Of a stretch of DNA of 43,869 bases, positions 23,852 to 31,882 are shown piece by piece (the first letter of the stretch is position 1; each line of letters begins with the position of its first letter). The stretch is from NCBI GenBank assembly GCA_965371225.1, contig CBDUXP010000032.1, forward strand, positions 1-43,869, read 5' to 3'. Made by a program: the position numbers and the translations under genes. The notes below the pieces were generated by a model that worked only from the letters and a program-made list of their open reading frames with translations, searched no databases and had not been told where the DNA came from. This DNA is from CBDUXP01 sp965371225 [NCBI: uncultured bacterium]. Its GTDB lineage: Bacteria > Abyssobacteria > SURF-5 > CBDUXP01.

Positions 23852-23890
23852 TTCACTTTTTTGCTTTATACAGCATATCTGATGCTAAAT
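23852..23890 (+). promoter_or_regulatory. AT-rich candidate promoter region of the TSP3 gene
   Basis: The stretch from about 23800 to 23915 is markedly AT-richer than the rest of the window. It contains TTCACT-18-TATCTG (23852-23881) and TTGCTT-18-CTAAAT (23861-23890), overlapping candidate promoters. TACAAT at 23907 is a third possible -10. None is decisive, but the base composition fits a strong or specially regulated promoter for the gene at 23943. Confidence 0.4.
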
Positions 23891-23942
23891 ATACACCGAA
23901 GAATCGTACAATGGTAGGTGAACAGGCGGACGAGAGGTCCTC

Positions 23943-25277
23943 ATGTTGTACCCCACCATCCGGCGCCACGAGCGCCATTCATCCTGGGACCGATATCTGC
24001 CCGGTATCTGGCTCGCTCGTCTTGCCGTCCTAACGACGGTGGCCGCCGGCCTGCTCCTGGCCGTGCCTGCCCGGGCCTGGGCCCAGACGGCGCCCACTTT
24101 CACGAGCGAGCCGCCCACGTCGGTGCACGCGGGGGAGACGTGGAGGTATCTCCCGGTGGTGGAAGACGCGGACGCGGGGGACATTGTGGTTCTGAAATTG
24201 ACCGAAGGCCCCGCGGGCATGCGGCGGCTCACCGACGGCTCGTACGCCTGGGCTACCACCACGGCCGATGTGGGCCAGCATCCGGTGACCATCACCGCGG
24301 AGGACGTCTTCCATCTGACGACCGATCAGAGTTTCATCCTGAATGTGATCGAGGTGGACGGCGATGGGGACGGGGTGGACGATCGCGTGGACAATTGTCC
24401 GGTCACCCCGAATCCCGACCAAGCCGACGCCGACGGCGACGGCTTGGGGGACGCCTGCGACAACTGCCCGACTACGGCCAACCTCGACCAGGCGGATGGT
24501 GACGGCGACGGGGTGGGGGACGCGTGCGACAATTGCGCCGTGCTCGCCAACCCCGATCAACAGGACGCGGACGGGGACGGCGTCGGCGATGGGTGCGACA
24601 ACTGCGCGCTCACGGCGAATGCGGATCAGGCCGACGGCGATGGCGACGGGCTGGGCGACACCTGCGACAATTGCGCCGCCACCCCGAACGCGGATCAGGC
24701 GGATGGCGACGGCGACGGGGTCGGGGACGCCTGCGACAATTGTCCGACGAACCCCAACCCCGATCAGCAGGATTCGGATTCGGATGGCGTCGGCGATTCT
24801 TGCGACAACTGCCCGCTCACGGTGAATCCGGATCAGGCGGACGGCGATGCGAACGGGGTGGGCGACGCCTGCCAGGCCGCCGCGCCCCCGCCCGCGGACG
24901 GCGGTGACCCCGGCACCAGCCGCAGGTTGGAGCGGGCGTTCCTCGAGCGCGCGCTGGTATGCGACCAGACTGTCCCCCTCATGATGGTGCCGCTCGACAT
25001 GGATGCGGACGGCTTGTTCGAAGAGGTGCAGGGCGTTGTGGCGATGGCCGTGGTGAACGGAGCCCTGTTAGGCCAGGACGTGTCCGACGCGGAGGCGGCC
25101 GGCCTGGCCGGTGACGCGCTGGCGGCCGAGAGCCAGTTCCTCGATGCCTTGCGCGCCTACGTGGACGCCATGCAGGCCCTGCACGGGCCCTGCGCCGAAA
25201 CCACGATCGTTGAAGTGGTCTGCGTGAATTCGGGCCCGCCGGTGGAGAACCCCGGCCAGGGCAACGGCCGCCCCTAG
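23943..25277 (+). CDS. secreted thrombospondin type 3 repeat protein
   Basis: A 444-residue protein. An N-terminal signal peptide with a long basic head ends near AWAQ (residue 48). Residues about 50-145 look like an Ig/cadherin-like beta domain ([37 protein letters not shown]). Residues 150-310 are seven tandem 23-residue TSP3 units, each with DNC, an Asp-rich DxDGDGxGD loop and a final Cys. Such repeats bind calcium. Residues about 320-444 are a helical domain of unknown type. No sorting signal or anchor is visible, so it is probably secreted or outer-membrane associated. Start ATG at 23943, with an AGAGG site upstream. Single-gene unit. Confidence 0.85.
   Translation: MLYPTIRRHERHSSWDRYLPGIWLARLAVLTTVAAGLLLAVPARAWAQTAPTFTSEPPTSVHAGETWRYLPVVEDADAGDIVVLKLTEGPAGMRRLTDGSYAWATTTADVGQHPVTITAEDVFHLTTDQSFILNVIEVDGDGDGVDDRVDNCPVTPNPDQADADGDGLGDACDNCPTTANLDQADGDGDGVGDACDNCAVLANPDQQDADGDGVGDGCDNCALTANADQADGDGDGLGDTCDNCAATPNADQADGDGDGVGDACDNCPTNPNPDQQDSDSDGVGDSCDNCPLTVNPDQADGDANGVGDACQAAAPPPADGGDPGTSRRLERAFLERALVCDQTVPLMMVPLDMDADGLFEEVQGVVAMAVVNGALLGQDVSDAEAAGLAGDALAAESQFLDALRAYVDAMQALHGPCAETTIVEVVCVNSGPPVENPGQGNGRP
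24390..24872 (+). repeat. seven tandem 69-bp TSP3-encoding repeats
   Basis: Seven in-frame units of exactly 69 bases run without gaps. Each encodes DNC(P/A)xxxNxDQxDxDxxGxGDxC. Asp and Asn positions and the two cysteines are kept in all seven, while codons vary, so the array is old enough to have drifted at the DNA level. Copy-number change by slippage or recombination is possible. Confidence 0.9.
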
Positions 25278-25309
25278 GCGCGCGACCCGTCCCCTCGCCC
25301 TAGGCAAAA

Positions 25310-25336
25310 GGCCGCAGCCCACGCGTGGCTGCGGCC
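25310..25336 (-). terminator. rho-independent terminator of the metallophosphoesterase gene
   Basis: GGCCGCAGCC (25310-25319) and GGCTGCGGCC (25327-25336) form a perfect 10-bp stem with a 7-base loop. On the minus strand the hairpin follows the stop at 25361 and is followed by TTTT. It lies between convergent genes, so it may also halt transcription of the TSP3 gene. Confidence 0.7.
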
Positions 25337-25360
25337 GGCATCCCCTGGTTGCGGCGCCGG

Positions 25361-26632
25361 CTACTCGACCGGTGCCTCGGCGGGCTGCAGAGCGGGCTCG
25401 AGCGCCGGGGCGTGGTGCGGCGCCGGGTGCAGTTCGTGAATCGCGATTTCGCGCGGGGCGCCGATACGGATGGCCGACCCGACGACGCCGAGTCCCCGGC
25501 TCACGTACAGGTGACAGCCGTCCTGCTCGAACCAACCCCACTGAAACTTCGTGATGAAACTTGCCAGGCTGAACAGGCGGGAGCCCGGCACCGCGATCTG
25601 TCCGCCGTGCGTGTGCCCGGCGAGGGTCAGCGGGATCCCCGCCTCCACCGCCAGGGGCCACACGTCCGGCCGGTGGCAGAGCAGCAGGGCCGGCCCGTCA
25701 TCCGGTAGATCGGCGATGACCCGTTCCAGGGGGAAATGATCGATGGCCCACTCTCCGAAATTTGCCGAGGGATCCTCCAGCCCGATAATGTAGATGGTCC
25801 CGTCCCCCAGGGTGAGGGGAGTCCATTCATCGCGCAGCACCCGGAAGTCCGTGTGCCGCGTCAGGCCGGCCGCCACGTCGTCCGCGCCCGCATAGCGGTC
25901 GTGGTTGCCCAGGATGGCGAACACCCCGTGGGCCGCCCGCAGGGTGCCGAGGGTGGGCAGGGTGCGGTCGATCCAGGCCGGGTCGTGATCCAGAATGTCC
26001 CCCGTGATGACGATCAGGTCCGGATCCAGCGCATTGACCCGCGCCACGCACCGCTCCAACTGTGCACCGTGCATGTGATGGCCAAGATGCAGGTCGGAGA
26101 TGTGGACCATGCGCAGGCCCCGGAAGCTGGCCGGCAGGTGGGGCAGGTGCACCTGCGTGTGCGGCCGGCGGACGAACGCCTGGCCGATGCTGCTGCCATA
26201 CAGGACCAGGCCGAAAGCGAGGGCGACGGCCGCTGTGCTGGTAACGTGAAAGGCGCTGGCCCACCACTGGGCGGCGGCGGTAGACAGGAGCTGGGCCACG
26301 GGCCAGCCGAGGGCATAGCAGAGCGCCACCGGCAGGAGAACGAATGCCGCTAGCATCGCGGCGAGGCACAGGGCGAAGTACGCCCGCACGGCGAAGCGCA
26401 CCAGGCGCCGGGCGAAGTGCCGCCGCCGCAATCCCCAAGTAAAACGGGGCTGCACGCGGATCAGGAACACCCCCGCCGCGGCCGAAATCAGGACGCCGGC
26501 CCAGAGCGGGAGCCGGGTCCACTGGCTCAAGCCCCACAACAGCAGCCCCACCTCAGACCAGACCAGTGCCCGGACCGTCATTGTCATAAAGTCACTGAAG
26601 AACCAGTTTTTGAAAGCTTGCACGGGACGCAT
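25361..26632 (-). CDS. membrane metallophosphoesterase, YkuE/YaeI-like
   Basis: A 423-residue protein. The first 160 residues have four or five hydrophobic segments; residues about 172-400 are a calcineurin-like phosphoesterase. The two-metal site is complete: HISDLHLGHH, ITGDILDHD, ILGNHDRY, LLCHRPD and LAGHTHGGQ. Relatives act on phosphodiesters or phospholipid-type substrates such as UDP-diacylglucosamine (LpxH/LpxI-type replacement) or wall polymers; the substrate here is unknown. The Ala/Pro/Glu-rich tail is probably disordered. The ATG at 26632 lacks a clear ribosome site; an ATG 15 codons in is an alternative. A terminator follows. Confidence 0.87.
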   Translation of the reverse strand: MRPVQAFKNWFFSDFMTMTVRALVWSEVGLLLWGLSQWTRLPLWAGVLISAAAGVFLIRVQPRFTWGLRRRHFARRLVRFAVRAYFALCLAAMLAAFVLLPVALCYALGWPVAQLLSTAAAQWWASAFHVTSTAAVALAFGLVLYGSSIGQAFVRRPHTQVHLPHLPASFRGLRMVHISDLHLGHHMHGAQLERCVARVNALDPDLIVITGDILDHDPAWIDRTLPTLGTLRAAHGVFAILGNHDRYAGADDVAAGLTRHTDFRVLRDEWTPLTLGDGTIYIIGLEDPSANFGEWAIDHFPLERVIADLPDDGPALLLCHRPDVWPLAVEAGIPLTLAGHTHGGQIAVPGSRLFSLASFITKFQWGWFEQDGCHLYVSRGLGVVGSAIRIGAPREIAIHELHPAPHHAPALEPALQPAEAPVE

Positions 26633-26768
26633 GGGGTTTGGCGGAGTTTAGCGCCCCTCGGCCGCCTGCGCAATGCCGGAAAGAGCAGAATTAGCAGTGC
26701 CGTCTATGGTATCATGACCTAGAGTCCTCTACCCGCCAGGGACCCAGTGACGGAACCGGACCAGACTC

Positions 26769-27266
26769 ATGGGAAAAATGACCGCAACTGCGCTCGTTAT
26801 TCGTCCGCAGCAACCCGACTGGTACCAGCGACTTCGATTATGGATCCAGCGCTGGAGCACTCGGGGGGGACGGGTCCACCCATGGGCCGATCTGCTATTT
26901 CTCCTACCTGATTTCGTTCACCTCACCCTCCACGTGCTGCGCGACCCCCGTGTGCGGGCAGCGGACCGCGCGCTCCTGGCCGCCGTCTTGGCCTACGTCT
27001 TCACCCCGTTCGATCTCATTCCCGAAGCGCTCGTCGGCGTGCCGGGCTTGTTCGACGATTTGGCGCTGCTGGCCGCGGCGTACCACGCGATTCTGCACCG
27101 CGTGCCCTTCGCGGTGCTGCACGACCACTGGGCGGGGCCCACGTCCCTGTTCGACGCCGTGAACCGCATCGTGCGGGAAGCCGACGCGCTTCTGGGCCCC
27201 CGGCGGTGGCGGTGGTTACAGCGCATGGTGCGGGCCGACCATGGGCGCCTGCACGCCGCCGTATGA
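26769..27266 (+). CDS. YkvA-family (DUF1232) protein
   Basis: A 165-residue protein with a DUF1232 domain at about residues 40-105: FLLPDFVHLTLHVLRDPRV, ADRALLAAVLAYVFTPFDLIPEALVGV and GLFDDLALLAAAYHAIL. The family is short, membrane-associated and uncharacterised. The N-terminus (MGKMTATALVI) has two possible starts; the ribosome site is weak at both. The stop overlaps the start of the CinA gene (ATGA), so they are coupled. The 136-base gap upstream, shared with the divergent metallophosphoesterase gene, has no promoter I can support. Confidence 0.8.
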   Translation: MGKMTATALVIRPQQPDWYQRLRLWIQRWSTRGGRVHPWADLLFLLPDFVHLTLHVLRDPRVRAADRALLAAVLAYVFTPFDLIPEALVGVPGLFDDLALLAAAYHAILHRVPFAVLHDHWAGPTSLFDAVNRIVREADALLGPRRWRWLQRMVRADHGRLHAAV

Positions 27267-28498
27267 ACGCCGAACTGATCAGCATCGGCTCCGAACTGTT
27301 GCTCGGCCACATCGTGGACAGCAACAGCGCGTTTCTCGCGCGCGAACTGAACGCGTTGGGGGTGGGCGTGCTCTATAAGAGTGTGGTGGGCGACAACCCG
27401 GCGCGGATGCGCGAGGTGCTCGACCGCGCGTTGGGCCGCAGCGACATCGTCATTACTGGCGGTGGCCTGGGCCCCACCGAGGACGACATTACGCGCGAGG
27501 TGGTGGCCGAGGCGCTCGGCGTCGAACTCGAATTCCACCAAGAGCTGCATGACTTTATCGAGCAACTGTTTGCGGGGATCGGCCGGCCGATGACGGAGAA
27601 CAACGCGCGCCAGGCGTACGTGCCGGCGGGAGCCGAGGTGATCCGCAATCCGCTGGGGACGGCGCCCACCTTCATGGGGGTGGCGGCGAACGGCCATCGC
27701 ATCTTCTGCCTGCCCGGCGTGCCGCGGGAGCTGGAATGGCTGATGAAGCACGAGGTCGTGCCGCGGGTCCAGAAGCTGGCCGGTGGCGGGACCATCAAGT
27801 CCCGGACCTTGCAAATTTGCGGGATGGGGGAGAGCAGCGTGGACGCGCAGGTGGGCGATCTGTTGCGCGAGGCCTCGAATCCCACGCTGGGCATCCTCGC
27901 GCACCAGTTCATCACGGCGTTGCGCATCACGGCCCGCGGCACCGATGAGGCCGAGGCCGATACGCTCATCGGCCACATGGAGGCGGACCTGCGCCAGCGG
28001 TTCGGCAAGCTGATCTTTGGCGTGGACGAGGAGACGCTCGAGGGCGTGGTCTGCGGCCTGCTGACCGAGTACGACGCGACCGTGGCGGTCGCGGAAACGG
28101 TCACCGGCGGCGCCGTCGCCCGGCGGCTGGTGGCGGCGGGCCGGCCCTGTTTCCTTGGCGGCTCGGTCCTGCCCACCCGGGAAGCCGTGCAGACCTTTCT
28201 CGGCGAGGAGTTGGACTTGGATGACGTGGAGCGGACCGCGGCGGCTCTCGCGGTACGCGCCCGCGACGCGTACGGCGCATCCGTCGGGATCGGCGTCTCG
28301 GCCGGCGGGGAACCGGAGGCGGGCAACGAGACGGCCTTCGGAGGCGGGCAGACTGGGGTGGCCCTGGCCTTGCCGGATGATGCACCGCAGACGCGAGTAT
28401 TCCCCTTCGGCGGGCGGACGGCGGTGCAACAGGATCGCCTGGCGGTGTTGGTGTTGGAACTCTTGCGGCGCACGCTCGTGGGCGCCGCGGTCGTATAG
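27263..28498 (+). CDS. CinA-like protein (MoaB/MogA-like domain plus diverged amidohydrolase domain)
   Basis: A 411-residue protein. Residues 1-170 are the molybdopterin-binding-fold COG1058 domain (ISIGSELLLGHIVDSN, ITGGGLGPTEDDITRE, FCLPGVPRELEWLM), which in CinA is an ADP-ribose/CoA pyrophosphatase. Residues about 258-405 are the C-terminal CinA domain, usually nicotinamide-nucleotide amidase. There the catalytic motif normally AESCTGG reads AETVTGG, with Thr279 in place of Ser, and the next conserved stretch also differs, reading AAGRPCFLGGSVLPTREAV. The N-domain looks functional; activity of the C-domain is doubtful. The start overlaps the DUF1232 gene by four bases. Confidence 0.87.
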   Translation: MNAELISIGSELLLGHIVDSNSAFLARELNALGVGVLYKSVVGDNPARMREVLDRALGRSDIVITGGGLGPTEDDITREVVAEALGVELEFHQELHDFIEQLFAGIGRPMTENNARQAYVPAGAEVIRNPLGTAPTFMGVAANGHRIFCLPGVPRELEWLMKHEVVPRVQKLAGGGTIKSRTLQICGMGESSVDAQVGDLLREASNPTLGILAHQFITALRITARGTDEAEADTLIGHMEADLRQRFGKLIFGVDEETLEGVVCGLLTEYDATVAVAETVTGGAVARRLVAAGRPCFLGGSVLPTREAVQTFLGEELDLDDVERTAAALAVRARDAYGASVGIGVSAGGEPEAGNETAFGGGQTGVALALPDDAPQTRVFPFGGRTAVQQDRLAVLVLELLRRTLVGAAVV

Positions 28499-28509
28499 GG
28501 ACGGCAATA

Positions 28510-30459
28510 ATGTTTTGTACACAATGCGGCTCCCAAACGCGCGATGACGCCCTGTTCTGCTTCAGTTGCGGCGCCGACCTCTCCCAGCGGCCGGGGGCGG
28601 GCTTGGGGGAGGACACCCCGGCTCCGGAAAGCACGGTGCAGGAGGTGGGCGCGATCCTGGACGGCCGCTACTTGATCGAGGAGGAAATCGGTCGCGGCGG
28701 CATGGGCATCGTCTATAAGGCGCTCGATAAGGAGCTGGACATGCCGGTGGCGCTCAAAGTGCTGCACCCGCGCATTGCGGACCGGCCCGAAGCGGTGACG
28801 CAATTGCGCGAAGAGGCGTTGGCCGCCATCCGCCTGACGCATCCCAACCTCGTCCGGTTGCACAATTTCGAGAACACGGCGCAGGCCAAGTACTTGCTCA
28901 TGGAGTACGTGCCGGGCCAGAGTTTGTCCAAGATGCTGAGCAATGGGCTGGCCGCGGGATTTACGGAGCGGGATGTGATCCGCATTGCCGAACAGGTGGC
29001 CGACGGGCTGGCCGCCGCGCACAAGGCCGGCATCATCCACCGCGATATCAAACCCTCCAACATCCTGATCACGCCGGAAGGGCAAGTGAAGATTCTGGAC
29101 TTCGGGATCGCGCATGTGGAGGATCCCACCGCGCTCAAGGGCGGCGTGCGGCAGGCGCATGCGGGCACCCCCACGTACATGTCCCCCGAACAGTTCCTGG
29201 GTGAGAAGCTCGACGGCCGCACGGATGTCTACGCGCTCGGCGCCACCATGTACGAGGTCCTGGCGACGCACCCACCGTTTGTCGGCGGCAACTTGAAAGA
29301 ACAGCATCTGGAAGACGAGCCGGAGCCGATCCCGGGGGTGTCCGACTGGCTGAACGAGATCGTGCTGCGGTGCCTGGAAAAGGATCCGCGGGACCGGTGG
29401 GCGAGCGCGGAAGACTTTCGCAAAGCCCTGGAGGGCGACGCTGCACCGGCGACCGGGTTGCGATCTGTGCGCGAGACGGACAACGAACCGGAATGGCGCC
29501 GGGTGGCCCGGGAGCGGGACCGGCGCGATCGCATGCGGAAGGCCAGCCGTCGCTCAGCGGCCGCCGCCCTGCCCGATTCAGAATTAAGCAGTCCGCCCGT
29601 CGCCTCGATCCGCGTTACCGGGAAGCCGCAAGGCGGCCCCCGCCCGAACCGGACCGGTCCTGTAGCGGGCGGCCGGATGTCCCTGCCCTCGGAGGGATCC
29701 ATGGCGCTCCGAGTGTCCATTCCGTCGCACGGGTCCGCGCCGGCCGGTGTCCGAAAAGGCGACGTGCGCACGCCCGGGCTCACGCCGGGCCCCCGGCCGG
29801 CTTCGACCCTGGTCCGCCCGATTGTCCGCGGCGCCGAGAAGAAACAGCGGCGCCACTACCAGCCGCCCAATTCCCAGGACGGCAGCGTCCGCTGGGGCAT
29901 CCCGTCCGGCATCCTGCAATTCAGTGTCGGCGCTGCCCTGGTCGCGACGGTCCTGGTTGTCGGGGCCTCTACCCTGGCTGAATTCGCCGGTCTCGGTCCC
30001 GGCCCGTTGCTGACGCAGATGGTCCTCGCCATCAGCGTGGGGGCCTTCTGGGGGTTGGCGGAACCGGAAGCCAGAAACATCCTCGTGTACGCGGCGATCG
30101 GGGCCGTGGCAGGCTTCCTGGTGGGGCTGGTGTTCAGTGCGCAGCAAGCGATGGCCACGGACTCGCCCGTGAGCATGATCGGCGCGGAAGCGATCCGCGC
30201 CTTGCTCCTGGGCGGCGCGCTGGGTGCCGCCCTGGGCCGGGCACGTGGTGTCCCCGTCGCGGTCGGGCTGGCTGCCTCGCTCGGGGTTGCGGGCGGCCTC
30301 CTGGGAGTCACGGCGCAGTTCTTCATCCGCGTGTCCCACTGGTATCCCAGCCCGCAACTGGACCTGGCAGGGGGGACGATCCTCGCCGTGATCGGCATCA
30401 CGGCCGGCGCCACCATCGGCGCGAGCGCCGTGGTCACGCCGCAGAAGATGCGGCTGTAG
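28510..30459 (+). CDS. Ser/Thr protein kinase with zinc ribbon and multi-pass membrane C-terminus
   Basis: A 649-residue protein. Residues 1-21 are a zinc ribbon with Cys3, Cys6, Cys17 and Cys20. Residues about 54-310 are a PknB-like kinase: Gly loop GRGGMGIVYK, Lys83, HRDIKPSN (177-184), DFG (197-199), GTPTYMSPEQ and TDVYALG. All catalytic residues are present. A basic, Pro-rich linker (about 315-475) leads to five or six hydrophobic segments (about 480-640), with no PASTA, NHL or TPR sensor. Several Ser/Thr sites in the linker could be phosphorylated. It follows the CinA gene after 11 bases. What the membrane domain senses or carries is unknown. Confidence 0.88.
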   Translation: MFCTQCGSQTRDDALFCFSCGADLSQRPGAGLGEDTPAPESTVQEVGAILDGRYLIEEEIGRGGMGIVYKALDKELDMPVALKVLHPRIADRPEAVTQLREEALAAIRLTHPNLVRLHNFENTAQAKYLLMEYVPGQSLSKMLSNGLAAGFTERDVIRIAEQVADGLAAAHKAGIIHRDIKPSNILITPEGQVKILDFGIAHVEDPTALKGGVRQAHAGTPTYMSPEQFLGEKLDGRTDVYALGATMYEVLATHPPFVGGNLKEQHLEDEPEPIPGVSDWLNEIVLRCLEKDPRDRWASAEDFRKALEGDAAPATGLRSVRETDNEPEWRRVARERDRRDRMRKASRRSAAAALPDSELSSPPVASIRVTGKPQGGPRPNRTGPVAGGRMSLPSEGSMALRVSIPSHGSAPAGVRKGDVRTPGLTPGPRPASTLVRPIVRGAEKKQRRHYQPPNSQDGSVRWGIPSGILQFSVGAALVATVLVVGASTLAEFAGLGPGPLLTQMVLAISVGAFWGLAEPEARNILVYAAIGAVAGFLVGLVFSAQQAMATDSPVSMIGAEAIRALLLGGALGAALGRARGVPVAVGLAASLGVAGGLLGVTAQFFIRVSHWYPSPQLDLAGGTILAVIGITAGATIGASAVVTPQKMRL

Positions 30460-30474
30460 CCCGGCGGCGCGCTT

Positions 30475-31854
30475 CTAGGCGGCCGCCGCGCGCGCCGCGC
30501 CGCCCCCCTCGCTCGTGTCGATGATGACGGTGCCCACCGCATCACCCACGACATTGATCGTCGTGCGGCACATGTCCAGAATGCGGTCCACCGCCAGGAT
30601 GAGGCCGATCCCTTCCAGGGGGAGGCCGACGGCCTCCAGCACGACCACCATCATGAACAGGCCCGCGCTGGGGATCCCCGCCGCGCCGATGGACGCGACC
30701 GTGGCGGTGAGGAAGATGATGATCTGCTGGCCCAGGGTCATGTCGATGCCGTAGGCCTGCGCGATGAACATCACGGCGATGGACTCGTACAGCGCCGTGC
30801 CGTCCATGTTGATCGTCGCCCCGAGGGGCAGGACGAAGCTGGAGACGTGGGGTTGCACTTTCAGGTTCTTGTTGACGCACTCCATCGTCACGGGGAGGGT
30901 CGCGCTACTGCTGCTCGTGGAGAACGCGAGGGCGATGGCGTCGCGGATGCCCACCGTAAACTGGCGGATGGGCATGCGCCCGATGAACACCAGCAAAAGG
31001 GGCAACGTTACGAACGCGTGAATGCCCAGGCCCGTCAGGACCGTAGCCATGTACTTGGCGAGCGTCGCGAGGACTCCCAGGCCGCTCCCGGCCACTTGCG
31101 TGGCCAGGAGCGCGCACGCGCCGGCCGGGGCGAGGAGCAGAATCCACTCCACCATCCGCATCATGACGTCGCTCAGGGAGGCGAAGAGGTGCGCCAGCGG
31201 GTCCCCCGGCGGCCCGATGTTCGCGATGACGGCGCCGAGCAGCAGCGAGAAGAAGATGGTGGGCAGCACCTTGCCCTCGGCGGTGGCCTTGAAGGGATTG
31301 ATGAGCACGCTGGTGAGCTGGCGCTGCACGAACGCCGTAATGTCCTGATTCTTGTTCGCCTCGACCTTCGCGAGCGTCGCCGCATCCATCTCCGCCAGGT
31401 CGAGGTCCGCCCCCCGACCCGGCTGGATGACGTTGACGGTCACCAGGCCCACGGTCACTGCGAGAGCCGTGGTGGTGGCGTAGTACAGGAGGGTTTTCGC
31501 ACCGATGCGGCCGAGGCGCCGCATGTCCCCCACGCTGACGACCCCCGTCACGATCGTGGCGATGATAAGCGGCATGATGACGAGCTTCAGGGCCTTGATG
31601 AAGATGTCACCCACGATGTCCGTGGCGCTCACGATTGGCGCCAGCAGGCCGCCCACCACATCCGTCACCGGCGCGACGGGCGCCAGGAAAGTCCGCCGCA
31701 GCACCTCCGGCTCGTTATGCAGCGCGACCAATACGCCGGCCACCAGGCCGACCGCGAGCCCAATCAGAATGGAGCGGTGCAAACTCTTCCGCGCCGCCCA
31801 GATGCCTACCGCAAAGAACGCAATCGCGATGGCGGTTGTGAATACGCTCTGCAC
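30475..31854 (-). CDS. dicarboxylate/amino acid:cation symporter (DAACS family)
   Basis: A 459-residue inner-membrane carrier of the glutamate/aspartate/C4-dicarboxylate family. It shows the serine-rich re-entrant loop STSSSSATLPVT, the NMDGTALYE motif of TM7 and the R-x-x-x-N-x-x-GD sequence CRTTINVVGDA of TM8, plus LKLVIMPLIIATIVTGV. The Arg in the last motif is more often found in carriers with acidic amino acid substrates. Substrate is inferred. A region of about 135-175 rich in Asp, Glu and Gln is probably an external loop. The start is GTG, with AGGGAGGGG upstream. It follows the esterase gene by 28 bases. Confidence 0.9.
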   Translation of the reverse strand: MQSVFTTAIAIAFFAVGIWAARKSLHRSILIGLAVGLVAGVLVALHNEPEVLRRTFLAPVAPVTDVVGGLLAPIVSATDIVGDIFIKALKLVIMPLIIATIVTGVVSVGDMRRLGRIGAKTLLYYATTTALAVTVGLVTVNVIQPGRGADLDLAEMDAATLAKVEANKNQDITAFVQRQLTSVLINPFKATAEGKVLPTIFFSLLLGAVIANIGPPGDPLAHLFASLSDVMMRMVEWILLLAPAGACALLATQVAGSGLGVLATLAKYMATVLTGLGIHAFVTLPLLLVFIGRMPIRQFTVGIRDAIALAFSTSSSSATLPVTMECVNKNLKVQPHVSSFVLPLGATINMDGTALYESIAVMFIAQAYGIDMTLGQQIIIFLTATVASIGAAGIPSAGLFMMVVVLEAVGLPLEGIGLILAVDRILDMCRTTINVVGDAVGTVIIDTSEGGGAARAAAA

Positions 31855-31882
31855 CGTTCCCCTCCCTGGCCCGTCCGGCCGC

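Noticed and set aside
24390-24872. Regular 69-bp repeats as a possible CRISPR-like array
   Set aside because: The repeats are in frame, encode TSP3 units and have no spacer between them.
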